Positions 1-14,630 of a stretch of 64,000 bases of DNA are shown here, piece after piece. A program made the translations under genes and the position numbers. Numbering within the stretch: position 1 is the stretch's first letter; every line of letters starts with the position of its first letter. The notes below the pieces were generated by a model. It was given only the letters and a program-made list of their open reading frames with translations, was not told the origin of the DNA and made no database searches. Origin of the DNA: Lepidurus packardi (lineage: Eukaryota > Arthropoda > Branchiopoda > Notostraca > Triopsidae); NCBI GenBank assembly GCA_023053545.1, contig JAKZAN010000006.1:2795001-2859000 (forward strand), read 5' to 3'.

Positions 1-246
1 CTTTCTGTCGCAGCAACTTAACCCAGCAGCATAGAGACATCAGCAAGACATAAGAGTTACAGACGAAAACGATTCCCGAGGATTTGGTACGAGTCACAGA
101 GCCAACAGCTGGGCTCGTTTTTAACTTGGCGACCGAGGAATTATGGGGAGCGACCCGGGGTCACTTGAATTGCCCATATGGTGGTATATACCAAGACAGC
201 GAAAGACAATTTCTTGTAGGCATGGCCAGATTTAAGTTGTGAACCA

Positions 247-268
247 CCCCCCCCCCCCCCCCCCCCCC
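247..268. repeat. Poly-C tract (22 nt)
   Basis: Uninterrupted run of 22 C, followed directly by an A-rich segment. It is prone to length error in sequencing and assembly. Confidence 0.95.
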
Positions 269-1713
269 AAAGAAAAAAATTTGAAAAAATATACGCCGCC
301 TTTGGTCTTTAAAAAGCTCTTTTGGGTAGCCCATGTTGGTTTTCGAATAAAGGACTGTTTTTGTTTCAGAAAGGACGCGGGAAGGTTATAAATCAGTAGG
401 GCCAAGGCCTGGCGGATCTGGAAAGGCTTCTTGTTGTTCTCGCTGAGGCAAGAGCCCTATATAACCCCAGCCCAAAGCTTCCTCGCCACCGAATAAAAAA
501 CTCTTTTGTGCTTTTCTCTTTCGCTTTGCAAGAGCTATAGCGATGAGTGTCGCAGGGTGTGGTTCTCTATATAGAAAATACACATATAATATATATAGTG
601 GACACATATGAAGACCAATAACAGGAAAAAGCCCGTGACATACAGCCTAATAATCCTGTCATTCTTGGGGGGCAAAACCTGGTGTCCTGCAATGTGACAA
701 GGGACAGCCAAGGGCAATTTCAAGCTTCCTTCACCACCGAAGACTTTCCACGTAAGAAAAAAACAAACGAGATGGCATTTCTGGCAGCTTTTACTTGCTA
801 CCGGTAACTGACGTGAAAGTGACTTCATGCCCCGAATTTAATGCAGCTCTTTTGCTCCATTTTTGGTGTCTGGTTGCCTCGAAAAATAAAGAGCAACAAT
901 GAGAAAAGGGAGGATGAAATAAAATCGTGAAACGCTTGCTTGTCCGTGTTACTGGATTGAAAAATGACGACAAGGATTGCAAGGAGAAGGGCTAGTCTGG
1001 TAGAGAGGAACTGATCAACTTACCCTTAATTAGAGCAACTTCAAAAGCAAATTGGACACTCTACTTCGAGTCTGGTTGTCATGTCTTGGCCCTTGATTAC
1101 TGTCTCATTAGCCTCAAGTAAGTTCCTTGAAATAAAACTCTCGTCCAGCTTCCCCCCAAGGCTAATTTGAAATGAAAAAACCCTAATTAGCCTGAGGCGA
1201 AGGATGAGTACTATCTAGTAGAAAACCATGAACTCAACGCGCATGCGAGTCGTGCCATTTTCTTATTCTGCTAAGTCAGATTGCTATAGGAAAAAAAAGA
1301 GAAGGAACTTGGCTCGAAATAAAAAATTCATGTCCAGACGCAGGAAGATACAAGAGTTGATATAGAGGGTTTTGTCGTATGCCTCGTAAGGAATATTTAT
1401 TATTGCAAAGCGTGTATGTCACGAGGTACCAATATTGAAGAAAGTATATTTATCACCTCCCAAACTAGGATTTTTGTTTTATGAAGCTGCAAACTAATGG
1501 AACAAATCAGCGGGGCATGTTGGCATATATCAATGGTAGTTGTGTTCCTACGTGGCGTTTTTATTGGAAGGTCCCCTATCGGTACACTGGGCAAAACATG
1601 GAAAGGGAAGAGAAAGGTAGCAACAGTGGGGAAAAAACTACACAAAAAAAATCGTGGTGAGATCCAAGTTAGGCAAGTTGTTATGGAATAATTTTTCTCC
1701 AACTTTTGTTACG

Positions 1714-1733
1714 CATATGTCTCATGACATATG
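1714..1733. repeat. Perfect inverted repeat, 8-bp arms, 4-nt loop
   Basis: CATATGTC, TCAT, GACATATG. The arms are fully complementary. A CATATG E-box-type hexamer sits at each end. Confidence 0.85.
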
Positions 1734-4063
1734 AATCGTACATATATTGCATGGGAAATTAGGGACCACAGCAGGAGGGTGACTTTAGCCACCAAATTTG
1801 GGAAGCAACACTTCAGACTGCATCACCATAATCGAAGACTGAAGAATGCTCTGCTCTATGCTCGGTCACTCGGGTCGATTCTTGGAATAATCTTACTATT
1901 TTACTTGGCTTATTGTCTTGTTCTTTAAATGTTTCCTATAAAGTGGTGTACCAACCATATTTAGGCTCCAGGGTGTAACCTTATAGACTTGCGCTGGGAT
2001 TGTGTTGACAAATACACGCGAAAAGCTGTTCGCAAATTTCAGATTTCGAAAGCAGATACGTGTGTGACATCACGCGTGAGTGATGATGCGAACAGATTCT
2101 TACAATTTTGTATTCCTTGACTGTATCAGGGAGGGTTTAAATTTGGTTATATTTGTTGTCTGTGTCTGAACTCGTAAACATGGTCACCATGAACGAGACG
2201 TACTTCTTTGCTTGACAATTACATACATAAAAAATGCAATGGAACTTAAGGATTTAGAAAAAAACAAGGAATAATAAGCTACATCCTGGGTGTTTGGAAA
2301 ATCTTTTTTCTTAAATCAGCGTAACTTCACATAACTTCACATAACATATTTTCATATGTGACATAACTTTCACATGTAAAAATGAATGAGAAAGCCAAAG
2401 GTTCGCGAATAGGAGCTCTCGCTCTACTTTATGCATGAATGCTGTAAGATACTTCTAATAATTTGGACCCAGGTATAATGTAGAATGACTGGGATATTTA
2501 ATAAAATATGGTACTTTTCCGTTTTTATTTTGCAGTCATAAATTGATGGCACGGAGAGCAAACGTATATGAATCTTTCAGATGTTCACAGTTGGGTGCTT
2601 TTCTTGGCTAAACAGTTCAGACGTAGTTGAAGAGGTAGTTGAAAGATGAAATGTGTCGTTTTTAAATTGCGCATCCACACAGCTTGGCTGAATTTCTTTC
2701 TTAGAAGTGACCTGTACAGCATAAACACAGTTTTCAATAAAGAAATGGTAAAGTTACGCTAGTAATTATGGTTAGAATATGAAGACGAACTTGAAGGTAA
2801 TCTATGCTAAAGTTCACAATCCGAAATTTCACAGTTCACAAATATAAATTTGTAATATTTACTATTTACTCTAAGTTTACAGAACTTATATACATACAAT
2901 GTACTTTAATAGCACTAAGGCTTGCCTATAGACTGTAAAAGACCTTTGATAGCTCTTTTGTAGCTATAATGTATATTCATAATATTATGATTAATTTTTA
3001 TCCCTTACTACAGTAAATAAAGACTTAAGAGATAGTCAAAAACGTGATTTGGAGTTGAATCGTTATTAAAACTTGTCAAATGTGAAATGTAATATTGTGG
3101 ACAGCGTTAGTATTTGGAAATTCTATTAAAGATTAAGTATATTTATGGTAAAACTACAATAATGTACAATAAAATCTGCCAGCTTTAGGTATTCGTAGTT
3201 AAGTTTACTGAAAAGCGTCTTATCAGTTGGATATTTGTCAAGTTCCGGTTCTACCACATACTCAAAAAAGCGTTTCCTTAGCAAAAGATATTCCCTGAGT
3301 TTTCGGACCAAGTAGCGGTATAGAAAAAACGAAGCGAAAAGTTCTACAAAGTCAAGGGAATTCAGTGGGGGTTTTGCGCATTGGATGCAGCATTAAAATC
3401 GAGGGAAAAGTGGCAGGTGCCGGTATAATCTATCTCTGACATTCCAGGTTTTTATGCCATCGTATCGTCGTTACCTCTCTTACCAGGCAAACTTAGGGAG
3501 ACCACCTTAGCAGCCAGGTGTTGGCAAGAGTTTTTGAAGCCGGACTATACCAACATTGCTGCGCCATACAGCAGGCAATCATTTGCATATGTTAAGCCAA
3601 AAGCCTGGTAAATATTGAGTCAGCTCCTCTCTCAATTTTGGCTTTTGCATAGTTCCAAACTTGGGAAAGACTGTGGCAACCAGAAAACGCGAAAGGGTGT
3701 TTGCATATCTGGCACGTTAACATCATAAAACTGCAGTAGAGTTTCGTTTCAACCTGGCTTTTGTATATAGTGCATATGATCTGTGGGCTCCCTTTCCCCC
3801 CATTCCGAGGGAAGAATGTATACATTCTGCTTTTTTTGATTCAACACGACGAGATTTATTGGTCCATAGAAGATAAAAAAAATTTTTTTTTGTTAGACGG
3901 GTACCCTTTTCAAATGTTCAAAGTGTCTGTCCGGGACAGATCTATGGCCCACCATCATCGCTCCGAGTGCCCATTTGGAAGTAAATTGTTTTCGAGGACG
4001 CGTAAAGCGAATAAGTGCTTTTTAAAAAGTCATTGTGTTAGTCCCTTGCACACCATTACCAAG

Positions 4064-4084
4064 TTTTTTTTTTTTTTTTTTTTT
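4064..4084. repeat. Poly-T tract (21 nt)
   Basis: Run of 21 T, then one A and 8 more T. A pyrimidine tract alone is not evidence of a splice acceptor; no exon follows. Confidence 0.95.
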
Positions 4085-4364
4085 ATTTTTTTTAAAGTAA
4101 TTTCGCGTCAATTGGATCCCTTTCCGGGAGGCGACATTGGGTTATGCCATTGCTCATGGTCAGGGCGAGAAAAGAAGGCCATAGAAACGGGGGGAAGGAA
4201 TGACCTCTTATGGATAATCACCCCATAACTTTTGCATATGGCAAAGTGTTGCCACTCTTCCAGTTTCAGAGCGTTTCTTGGGGCACACGACCCGGCCATT
4301 ATTTATCCTTTCTCGACCGCACGCGTTTCACCCATCCAAATCTTAGCAGGAGTTATTTGAGGCG

Positions 4365-4381
4365 TTTTTTTTTTTTTTTTT
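4365..4381. repeat. Poly-T tract (17 nt)
   Basis: Uninterrupted run of 17 T in non-coding DNA. Confidence 0.95.
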
Positions 4382-6187
4382 GCTTCACCCCATATACCCT
4401 CCTTCTGCACCCTACTCCTGCTTAAGGTTATTTGGACACTAAAGAATGACCTCAACTTCAGGAACTTCTGCTAGGTTTCCTGATTTCCAAGTTAACCGTT
4501 GGGAAATCTGGTTGACGGAACCTATTTCGTCGTGGATGACCTCATGTCCAACACAGAAGGTCTGGAAATAGATTAGTTCCAGGCTTCTGCCAGCACACTT
4601 TTAACTTAAAAAAATTATCCTTAAGGATGATCAAAACTCAATTAAAAATGTACATGCTGCTGCAGCAACACGTGTGTATTCACAAAGTATTTCCAATCGG
4701 AAAGCAAAGAATGAAAATTACATATAGAGAATCAAGATTTAACTCTTGAATATCTTCCAATGAGACGTAATTTTATTTAACAAGTGCTGAAGATTTTTAG
4801 TCCTTCTCCATACAAGGACTTGTTGTCAAAAAAGCGAGATTAATCATTTTCTCTGGGGCTTTAAAGGCGACTACGGCGTTCATAATCTTGGTCCGATCAT
4901 GCGTATGGGTTTCTACCTCTCATCTTGATTCCAACTCGTGTGTGAAAAGAGAGAAGGAATGCTGTATTGGTATTATTATTGTAATTAATAGAAATAGCCT
5001 TCATCCACCCTAAAAGTAAACAGCATAATCATCCATATGTCGCTTTTAGATTTAACTTCAAAGCACAATGGACATTTTAAGCCTTTTCCTCGTGAAACCC
5101 TGACGGATTTCTCGTTCCCACTCCTGATTCCATTTCTAGTCAACCCTCATAGTTTCCACTCCACTGAAAGCCAAGTTTTGCCAATTCCTTGGCAATTTTG
5201 AGCGTCGACAAATGTTCTGACACAAACTTCCAGGGAATCCTGACACACTTTCAGGGTGCAGTTTGTTAAAAAGGACCAAAAGGACGCAGGTTGCCATGTC
5301 ACAGGCCTTTTCTGAGGGGCGAAACTTGTCAATTTAACCCGAGCACAGCTGAATCTACTGGATTGAGCTGGGCTGACCTGACTTCTGGGACGTTTTGCCT
5401 TTGGAAAACTTTAGGGCCTGACAGGTCATTCATCATTCGTGACGGGTGCCAAAGACGTTAGGATGCCCCGCCTCCTTGTCTCGATACCCTTGATACCCCG
5501 CAGCACAACTAAACGTGCCGACTGACCTCTTGACCTCAGCTCACATTTTCCGATAATCCCCCTACAAGAAAAACTTGACCTCAGACGCAGGGTGGTCTTT
5601 CCCCATGACAGCAGCATCTTTGAAAAACTCCCCTAATTTATTAAATCTGCAGAAGGTATTTTATCTACATATCTGAGCTGCAGTTGTTTTCCAACCCGCA
5701 TACAGGAGCTCTTGTAACTCTTTCTTACAGTATTATCAAGATTTTCTGGGCTGTATATTTATACTCGTGTCACATCTTAACTTGAACGGAGATCCTCAGC
5801 CTTCTTTTTTTCCTTCAAGGTGCAAGCCAGCACGTGTTCTGTCGCTTTTCTAAACATCGATTCCGGACTAAGATCTCATCTATATGCTCCCGAAAGCTGA
5901 GCCTTTATACCTCCCCTTCATTTTTCGGGCAGGATAACATCGTAGGCCGGATAAATAAGCCTTTTACTTCCCTTTTTTTCTGGTAGATTTTTTTTACCTT
6001 TTTTTTACCCACCGACGGTAACCAGCTCTGCATCAGCAATACGATTCTGTCGAGGTTGCTATTAGATCTATCCCCTTCCAGCATGTTGGCAGAAGCTCTT
6101 TTTGTTTTGCGCGTAAGGCTCTTTCATGCCTACTTACATATATATAAAAGTCGTTCATAAGAGCCTGTTAAGAGCCCCCAGGATGCT

Positions 6188-6257
6188 ATGTCTCGGCGTT
6201 GTCGTCTTCGTTCTCGATTCCCAAGCAGAAAAATAAAGCATGTCGCGGCGTTGTCGT
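6188..6257 (+). repeat. 18-bp direct repeat, two copies 52 bp apart
   Basis: Copies at 6188-6205 and 6240-6257 share ATGTC-CGGCGTTGTCGT, with one difference (T versus G at the sixth base). Both begin with ATG and share a frame-like pattern, but no gene is recognised around them. Confidence 0.8.
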
Positions 6258-8534
6258 GTAAGGAAGCAGGGACCCAGCCTCCCGATAAAAGCCAAGTACC
6301 TTGGAGACGCAGTATTCATCTTCCAGTAGCTGGTTCCTGTCAGAGAACGCCCTGGCGAGAAGATGTGACTTTTCTTCCAGATACTGCTCTGGTGTACCTA
6401 TTCTTTTTTTTATTTCTACCATAATATATACGTGTATACGAGTTTTTACGAGTCTCTTCGGAGCATCTGGGTGCTTTTGCAATGAAGAGAAATCTCGGTT
6501 CGCCTTACCGTACATATAAAACACATACATTTCCGTGTACCTTCTACTTGGCTATTGCTTTGATTAGCCTTTTTCTCTTGCCGGTCCCCGGGCCCATCAA
6601 CAGTGACACCTAAGAAGTATGGGAGGTCCCGTATAGCATGTTGTCCTGGTCCCCCTATGGAGCGACATTTGGGGCTCTTTTTTTCTTCATGTTTGTTTGC
6701 TGGGGTTTTATTTGTGGCGAGATTTATTACAGGGTTTATAAGGTTGGCTGCAGATCGTGAAGCTCACAAATCTTTATTGCCTCCGGATTTGTTTATCGCA
6801 AATGAGACGCTAGATTCTCCCGAGATGAGCAAGTGGACATACGTTGATAATTGACGTGATGGATGGACTTGGTAAAGGTGTCGGACCTGGCCATAAGGGA
6901 TTTTTTGTCTTGTTTCTTTCTTTTGCTTTTCGCAGTTTACGTAGGTATATATATACACGTCAACCTGGCTACTTTGGCGGACTTGGCTTGGGATTGTGTA
7001 TTTCACATGCGTCGCAAAAGAATTTGTTTCGAAACTGGATACGGTAGCTGTTTTTGGTCGGTCGAGGCGAATACTTTCTCCCTCGATGCTGCCGAAAAAG
7101 AGGCTAGTCTTTGTTAATCGGGGTTCGGGAGCGGTTGGGAGAGCAAAGGGCACTTGACAAATGACTTTGGCGTAGCACTACCACCACCACCACTGCCTTT
7201 GGTGGCCTGATGGACGGACGGATGGTTCGCTTTGCTACCCTTCGTCTTGGCAGTTAGCGCCGGGTGGTTTTCCTAAGGTTCTATAGCTAAACGTACAACT
7301 ATCGAAGAGGAATTTGCCAAGTCGTTTGCTTCGCAAAGGGTCGAGCGGTACGGAATGGTTCACAGGACTGCTTATGGCTAACCAAACTTGGCTATGGTAG
7401 AGAGAATGGGGGCCGTTGCATGTGTGTATGTGTGTGTCCCGAAAACTGACCCACAGCTAGCCGTAGCGTGCCCAAGTAAAAATCTGGGAAGAGACCGATA
7501 ATTAATGATGCTGTAGATATTTCATGGACCGTAGCAAGGAGACGGTTGGGGATTTTCCTGGGCTGAGAACAACAACTTTTTGAACGTGGGGGTGGAGGAC
7601 GTATATATGTTTTCGCCCAGCCACTTTCTCGTCACTTCATTCAGCGAAATCATTAAAAAAGATGGTTTGTAGCTTTGCAACTTGGGGGTTTTCGTTTCCC
7701 TGGTAGGTTTCCCACACAGTACTATACCCTCCGCTCATTTGAAAACGTCAGTCGAGGGGGTAAACGTTAAAATTTTGGACTTCCGAACGATCTGTGCGGG
7801 CTTGGATTGCACCCTCTTGACTAGTCTCATTTCCTCTCACCTTACCGTCCCTGTCGGTTAGCAGATGGCTGCTAATGACTGGACCTGTTTGGAAACACAT
7901 CGCACCTTGCCCTGATTAGCTGTCAAGCGTACTTGGGGCAGTTCCTAGTTCCTGTCGTAACTCGTACGTAGCATCAGTACACAGATCTTCTTGTAGACAT
8001 CTGGTACAATCTTGTACAGAGTTATTAGCTCTTTGTCAGTACACCTTCAATAAGTCATTACTTCGTCCTAGGCCAAGAAGCAATTGATATTTCATCAGTT
8101 ATCACTATTGTGGTCAAATGCGTTACTCTATCAATGAAAGTGCTGCAGTTTGGTTCCAGTCCGTGAAGATGTATGGTTTGTCAATGTCAGTGCGTTAGCA
8201 ATTTATCCGTTGCTATGAGCAATAAATCGATTAGAAATGGTTTATATTCTGGGTGTAGTCTTTGAAATATCCGGCTTTTAACCAATCATGAACGGTCTAC
8301 AAAACGTGCATGGGTTCTACCACAAATATGTATACAATAGTTTGCAAATTTACCTGACCTGCACTGCAAAAGGTACATTTAGATTTTAAAAATAAATCAA
8401 AATTTTTCATAGAATAGAACCTCCTACTTATAACACCGTTTACAATAATTCGTAATTTTACCATTACAATGCAAATGAAAAGTTAACAAACTGCTTCACA
8501 ATTACATTCTGACATATTGTAAATTATAGTGTTA

Positions 8535-8552
8535 ATTGGTAATTATACCAAT
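8535..8552. repeat. Perfect inverted repeat, 7-bp arms, 4-nt loop
   Basis: ATTGGTA, ATTA, TACCAAT in an AT-rich patch. It includes a homeodomain-type TAAT core. Confidence 0.8.
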
Positions 8553-9848
8553 ATTTTATTTGCATAGCGTGCTACCTTTTATGTCAGCAGTAATATTTTT
8601 TTTTGCAATGCAATTAAATTGTGTGCTGCTCCTCAAGATGATAATAGATCGACGGATGGTCGATATGCCGATAAGTGTCGGTGCGCAACAGTAGAATCCG
8701 CTCGAAACACCTGGAGGTAGCAATTTACAACAGTGTTCTCTACTTGGATGTTGTATAACCAAAGACTTGTAAGCCCTACTTGGAGATGCATTAAACCATC
8801 CATGTGGACTTGGTGAAAAAACTAAGGCTTGATGTATATGGCTTTGCCCTGGCTATAACTGGTACTTAATACGCCGGATCTCGATGAAGTTGCGTCATGT
8901 CCAGCATACAATGTTATGTGTAGTTTTTTGTTTAGCCTTCAAGAAGGTTTTTGTGACTTTTTTTGGCATTTTTCTAAACATATTTGGGGACGCCGCACAC
9001 ACGCACACACATTTCCCATTTTTTTTTTTTTGCTTTAAAGGCCGTTAGCACCACCGGTGTTGCCAAAGTTTGCCGCAGCTGCATTCCTGCAATGCACCCA
9101 AGAGAACAGATCCTAGTTCTACAGGACTCGTATGACAACAGCCACCTGCCTTTCTCGTTTTGCTGTTTCTCTTTCCCCGCTAATTTGCGCAGGTTTTCTC
9201 TCCGTATCATGCCAGTGGACCCGAAAAGCTCCATGTGTTCTGAATGCTAAAGCGTCGCCGAACTTTGCGTGGTTGGCGCCACCTTAAATCTTCCCTTGTA
9301 TGCACTCATAGCAGCTAATCATATAAAATGGACATGACTTTTTTTAAGACATAGTCCATTCCATTCGCCCAAACCAGATGCAGTTCTATCGTGCAGGAGC
9401 GCATGTGCCATCGAATTTAAGAAATGACAAGGACAGAAAATAAGGGCGTCCAAGACATTTAACGGCCCATTTGCGACAGTCTTTTTTTGTGATTATTCTA
9501 TAATCTTGTTTCCTCAAGCAAATAGAAATGTCAAGACTTAATCCAGTGTCGTAGCTTTTTTTCCAGCTTAATTTTGCTCACGCCCAAGAAAAGTCATTTG
9601 ACTACGGGCCAAAGACAACTTTCGTCGTGGCTTCTGTAGATGTGCGTATAGAAAAGTACTGGGTTGCCGCGAACAAACAGTTGGAACCAAGCAAAGTTAT
9701 GATGCTTAGCCTGTCCCACGTTTTGCGCTGGGAAGAAAAGGATCTTTCCGCACAGCCGTATTTATAGAGTCGTGACACGCATCTTGCGTTTAACGGTTTA
9801 TGCTGCAACAGCAGCAGCTCACAGCAATCTACAGCAATCGTCAGCCAC

Positions 9849-9906
9849 CGTTACCCCCCTAACTAACCAGAAAAAAACGTTACTCTCCTAACTAACCAGA
9901 AAAAAG
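9849..9906 (+). repeat. 29-bp tandem duplication
   Basis: Two adjacent 29-nt copies (9849-9877 and 9878-9906), each with CGTTAC, a C/T segment, CTAACTAACCAG and an A-run. They differ at a few pyrimidine positions and the last base. Confidence 0.85.
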
Positions 9907-12900
9907 GAAAAGAAAACAATACACAATCAAAAGAATCCGAACTGTTTCATTCAACTGATTACCACAGTTAAAGCATAAACAGCGAGTTGGAATGGCACAA
10001 CTGGGTTATCTGATGAAAGGGGATGTTTATTTAATGACAACCCGTTTTGGAATGATGACAATTTATCCGAGTTTCTGCAAAGAGCTCAAATCCTGGACGC
10101 AAGAGTTACACTTCTTGCGCCTTTTTTACACGCCAAATTCCACCTTGAGTTTGTAGCACCCAAAAAATGGTAGTTAACTTCTAAGGAACTTTTGAGTCCT
10201 TTATCGAGTGGCTCGATTGAAAATCGGGTATGTAAAAAGAAAATGTCTCAATAAATCCGACCCTTTACTGTTAAGTTGGAGTTAAATTGGTCGGACATGC
10301 TGATACTTTTTTTTTTCTTTTTTTATTATCATGTCCAGAAGCATCCGAGCACAACCGAGCCGGAATATATTGCAAGAGTACCAGCCAGGAACCACATTCG
10401 TTCGGCTACTGTCCATTATTCATTATTGCGACATTGCGCTATTGGTTAGGCAAGCCAGAGTAACGATACGAGTTACATGTTGGGGATTAGGACGTATTTT
10501 TTTGGTGAAGAGAATACATGATAATGTTGTCAAGTATATTTGGATAACGAAATTTATAGTTTCCATCGATTTGAGTTGAAGGCAAAGCAGATTTCCGGTA
10601 TTTTTATGACAATAAAAGGAGCTAAAATGTCTTTAACAGGGTAATAATACAATAACGAAAACGGAATACAAGCGTAATTCAGTGTTTTAGATTCGGAATA
10701 TAACAAACAAAATATGCTAAAACCGCGTTAAGATTAGAACACATTAACATATTTATGTTTATTTATTGTAAGTGTAAGGAATTTTTTTAAAGTGTGTAGG
10801 GTTGAGCTCGTATAGTGGCTGATGTCGAATGTTGTAGCGTTAATCGACGCCAAAAAAGCGCCTCTGACTACTCCAGAAGGCGCTCATAGTGAATAACAAA
10901 GCACATTTACGTAGCTTGATTGGATGCGAAGATCTTTTAAGGAGTCCGAAGAAAAAAATTAAAACAGTCCTAAAATGGAAAAAGTCGTTTTCTCTATTCA
11001 AATCCCCAACTCGAAATGAAATGGACAGGGACCGTACAGCTTATTCGATGACTGTTGGGATCCGTCTCCCTGAAACAAATGCTGTCAACTCTTGAAAAGG
11101 ACACGTTAAGAAAGGTCCTCGTCTCCTTGTTGGTGCTCCTATGCCCCCTCAAAACTTTTGTGTTGCGTTCCCAGTTTCTCACTGTCTTGGAACTCTCAAA
11201 AAAGGGAAAAAGAAAACACGACGGCAAAAGAAAGGGTAGCGAGTGGTGCCGGGCCCTTAAACGGAGAACTAAACGAATCTCACACGATGGCATTAATAAT
11301 TGTTGGCATATCAAACAGGTCAAAGTCCGAAAGCCAGGTTTATTTGTATCCTCCGCCCCCCAGAAACACATTCAAGAAAGAGAAAAAGGGAAAACAAGTT
11401 TTTTTTAACATATATGTTGTTTCCAGCCTTGCCAAAACTCGGAAAAGACCGAAAGGTTTTCTGGAAGACAAGGAAACGGGAAAACCATACATGGTTTTCA
11501 TGGGGACGTGATCCTTTGTTTAATTCACCTGTGCTCCGGCCTTTTTTATGGGTGAGAATAGGACCAACTGTTGTCTAACCCTCACCCGAACCAAAAGTGG
11601 CATCAAAAGAGGCCAAAAGGGAAGGAAAAAAGCCAATGATCATTGATCCGGAGCTGCTTTGACGTGGCTATAGTCGGGGAAGATTGCTATTTTTATGTTT
11701 TTTCCCGAACTTGGCTTCTTGTTCTTGTGAATATTTGATATGGGGGTAACTCAAACAGTAGCCAGCTTAACTGTAAGATTATTGAGTTGGATGTCTTGTC
11801 AAGCTTTGACGCTTGAGACCACAGTATGCTTGCAATAGACTTTGCAGTAGACACAAAACATGGAGCTAAGAAACAGTTGAGACTCCACTTTGGGCTGAAA
11901 GTTCGGTTTGAAAGCTGATGGCCGCTCGCTCCTTTTCTATAGACGTTGATGGGGTCGCCTTGTCTTTGGGTAAGAGGCATTAGCATGAATAATGGAACAC
12001 GCTAGATATGCCTCGACGTTGTCTTGCGCATATAGTCAAGAGCCCACGTACGGGGGACATGAAGACATTATAAGCGCCAGACGGGGCCGAACATCAACTC
12101 ATCACCCGAAGTCGCCCCGAACCGGCTTAATCTTTTGTCCAATTTGCGCTTAACAAAAACGAGATGTATTTACTGTCTTGGAAAGGTTATTATATGGAAC
12201 AAAAAGCTTGGGATAATCAGCTCTGCTGGACTCTATTAGGATCACGAGTTTCTTTTCACGCCCTTGTACATAGTCGAGCCTCCAGGCGCTGGAAAGGATC
12301 TTTCGCCCGAAAAGGACTTTTCGCATTATATATAGTTCAACACATTTATTCTACAAACGTCATGACATATGTTTAAAGTGGTAAAACGGTAAAACTTTAC
12401 GCAAGAATAGGGCTACGTCAGACTTAATATTCACTGTTTCCCAAATGGAAGCCCTTAGCTGTTGTAATTTTCGCAAGTTATTTTTCTCCATTTTAAACAT
12501 TTAGTTCTGCTCAAGGGATGGACACACTGCTAGGTCCATTGTCTTGAAGTTAGGTTGCAGGTCGTGTGTTGCAAAGGTTTGGGCGTATTAGCTAAGTAGT
12601 TTAGCATCTTAGCCCGCTCTCATCGCTCAAGATAATATCATAAGTTGAACCTTAGCGAAGTATTCAGATGCATCACAAGTCTTCCAACTCTTGAGAAAAA
12701 GTTTTAAATGTGAAATTCCTTTAAAACAAATGGGGTTTACTTTGTCAAAGGGACTATCTCAGAACTATTAATTTGGAAAGTATAAACAACACAGCATTGG
12801 CTGGTCATGGTTGTATCACCGAGACATGAAGCTCATTGTTTCAACTTTAAGAATGTAAAACTAACCGTTCAAGGTAATCTTACGGTACGATCGTTTTCTG

Positions 12901-14616
12901 ATGGAAAGATCCGCAAATCCATTTCGCATAACTGTGAACACTATCATGAATAAAGTTTTACAAAGTGTAAATTGTGTATTAAAGTTATAGATGCAACTTT
13001 GAACAAGGAACCAAACTTGATTGGTTATGCACAGAAAGACCCTTAGGATGGTCTACGCTATTGTCTTGTAAATTAATTCAACTAAAATGCAATGAAGGCT
13101 AAATAGACAAGAGTACGTTTAAAACCAATTCCTGAAAAACCAAAGGAAGGAAATTTGGTGTGGGGAACAGAGAACTATCTTGTAAGATAGCCAATACAGG
13201 AATGCTTGGACACACGTCTGTCCTTTACCATCGGCCCATCTTACCGAATATATGCAGTACCACCAGTTTTCCCATTGCGAGCAGATGACTATTTCTCGGT
13301 TGCTATAGTAACAGTCTAAGACGTGCGAGACGCTTCTCTAGGGAAATAACCAGAAAAGCTTGACCTGCTTGTGTGTAAGCGTGTACCTTTTATTCGTTAA
13401 ACGTGAAAGAAAGGGAACGGAAAGCGACGGTAGCGATTGCTCTGATGTAAAGGGCCTTATCTAGTTTATACCAAGCTCGTTTTCGCCTTTTTTTCTGGAC
13501 CACTATTTTTTTCCAGCCATTTTCCATGGCCTGGTAGGATAAGTTGTACTTTTTTGTCGTGGGGAGTGTATAGCCTTTAGTTTTAGAGCAAACAAGTTTT
13601 AGTCACGTTTTTTTTCTTAAATAATCTTCACTTTAAAACAAAAAACTAAATTGAAGGGTGCGTGCCAGTCCATTAGCTATGTTACCTGATGCCGAGTGAT
13701 ATTAAAGAGGCTGCGGGATGCACAACTCTCGAAATACAGGAGCCTCTTAACAGGATTATCAAGTGACGTGTATTGGCTGCTTGTCTCAGCTGTGCTTGAC
13801 TACTACTTTACATGCTCTCAATACCTGTGAATATCCAAGACCATCCTAATCTCTCCGGAGTAAGACCACTCTCCATACACACAGACGAACATCTTAAACT
13901 GATTTACTCTCGTCTTAATACGGTGAAAACGAAAAGGAAAATATTACAGAAACTCGAAGCGGGCATGGAAGCTTGTCAACATGCCGACAACGACTTCCTT
14001 CTCTCTTTCTTACATTCTTTTTATGTCCCCTCATTATTGCGAACGCACGTCAGTTGATTTCGCATTCGCGACCAAGAATGAAAAAGAGGTGGCGTCCAAC
14101 TCCGCCTTCGGAGATTAATTAAAAATACAATATCTTAATTACACCGCCACGTCGCCGTCTCAAGGCTTTCATTTTTATTGTATGCTTTATTATTATTATT
14201 ATTTGTTGTTTTTTGGGCTGTATTTCTACCCTTTTATACGCATAAGAAGAAACACGGCGGCATGTTGAACGGCAATCGAGCCTTGTGACGTAATTAGACT
14301 CTTTTATGACCCATCCTATGAACACTTTCCTTTCGGATTAGAATAATAACCTCTCCTTATTTACGTAGTTTTTCTTCTTTTTTTGCGGGTTCCGATTGAT
14401 GCATCAAAGCGTAAACAGGCTCTATCGATGGGTTAACATGAAAAGCAAAGAAAAAGGGGAAAAGGTATGCAAGTTATTGGCAAGTTAAATATGCACGGCT
14501 CATGTGTTGACCTTCGTGACCCGTGTCTTCTTCAGGGCTTCTTTTGTTATGTGCACCAAAAGATCTCTCTTTTAACTTGCGTCCTTTATGGCACGCAGGG
14601 GAGATTGAAAGCGGAC

Positions 14617-14630
14617 AGAGAGAGAGAGAG
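14617..14630. repeat. (AG)7 microsatellite
   Basis: Seven AG units within a longer purine-rich stretch that continues to about 14662. Confidence 0.9.

Noticed and set aside
3761..4228. 155-codon + strand frame upstream of robo
   Set aside because: Runs through a 21-T tract translated as phenylalanines; no homology.
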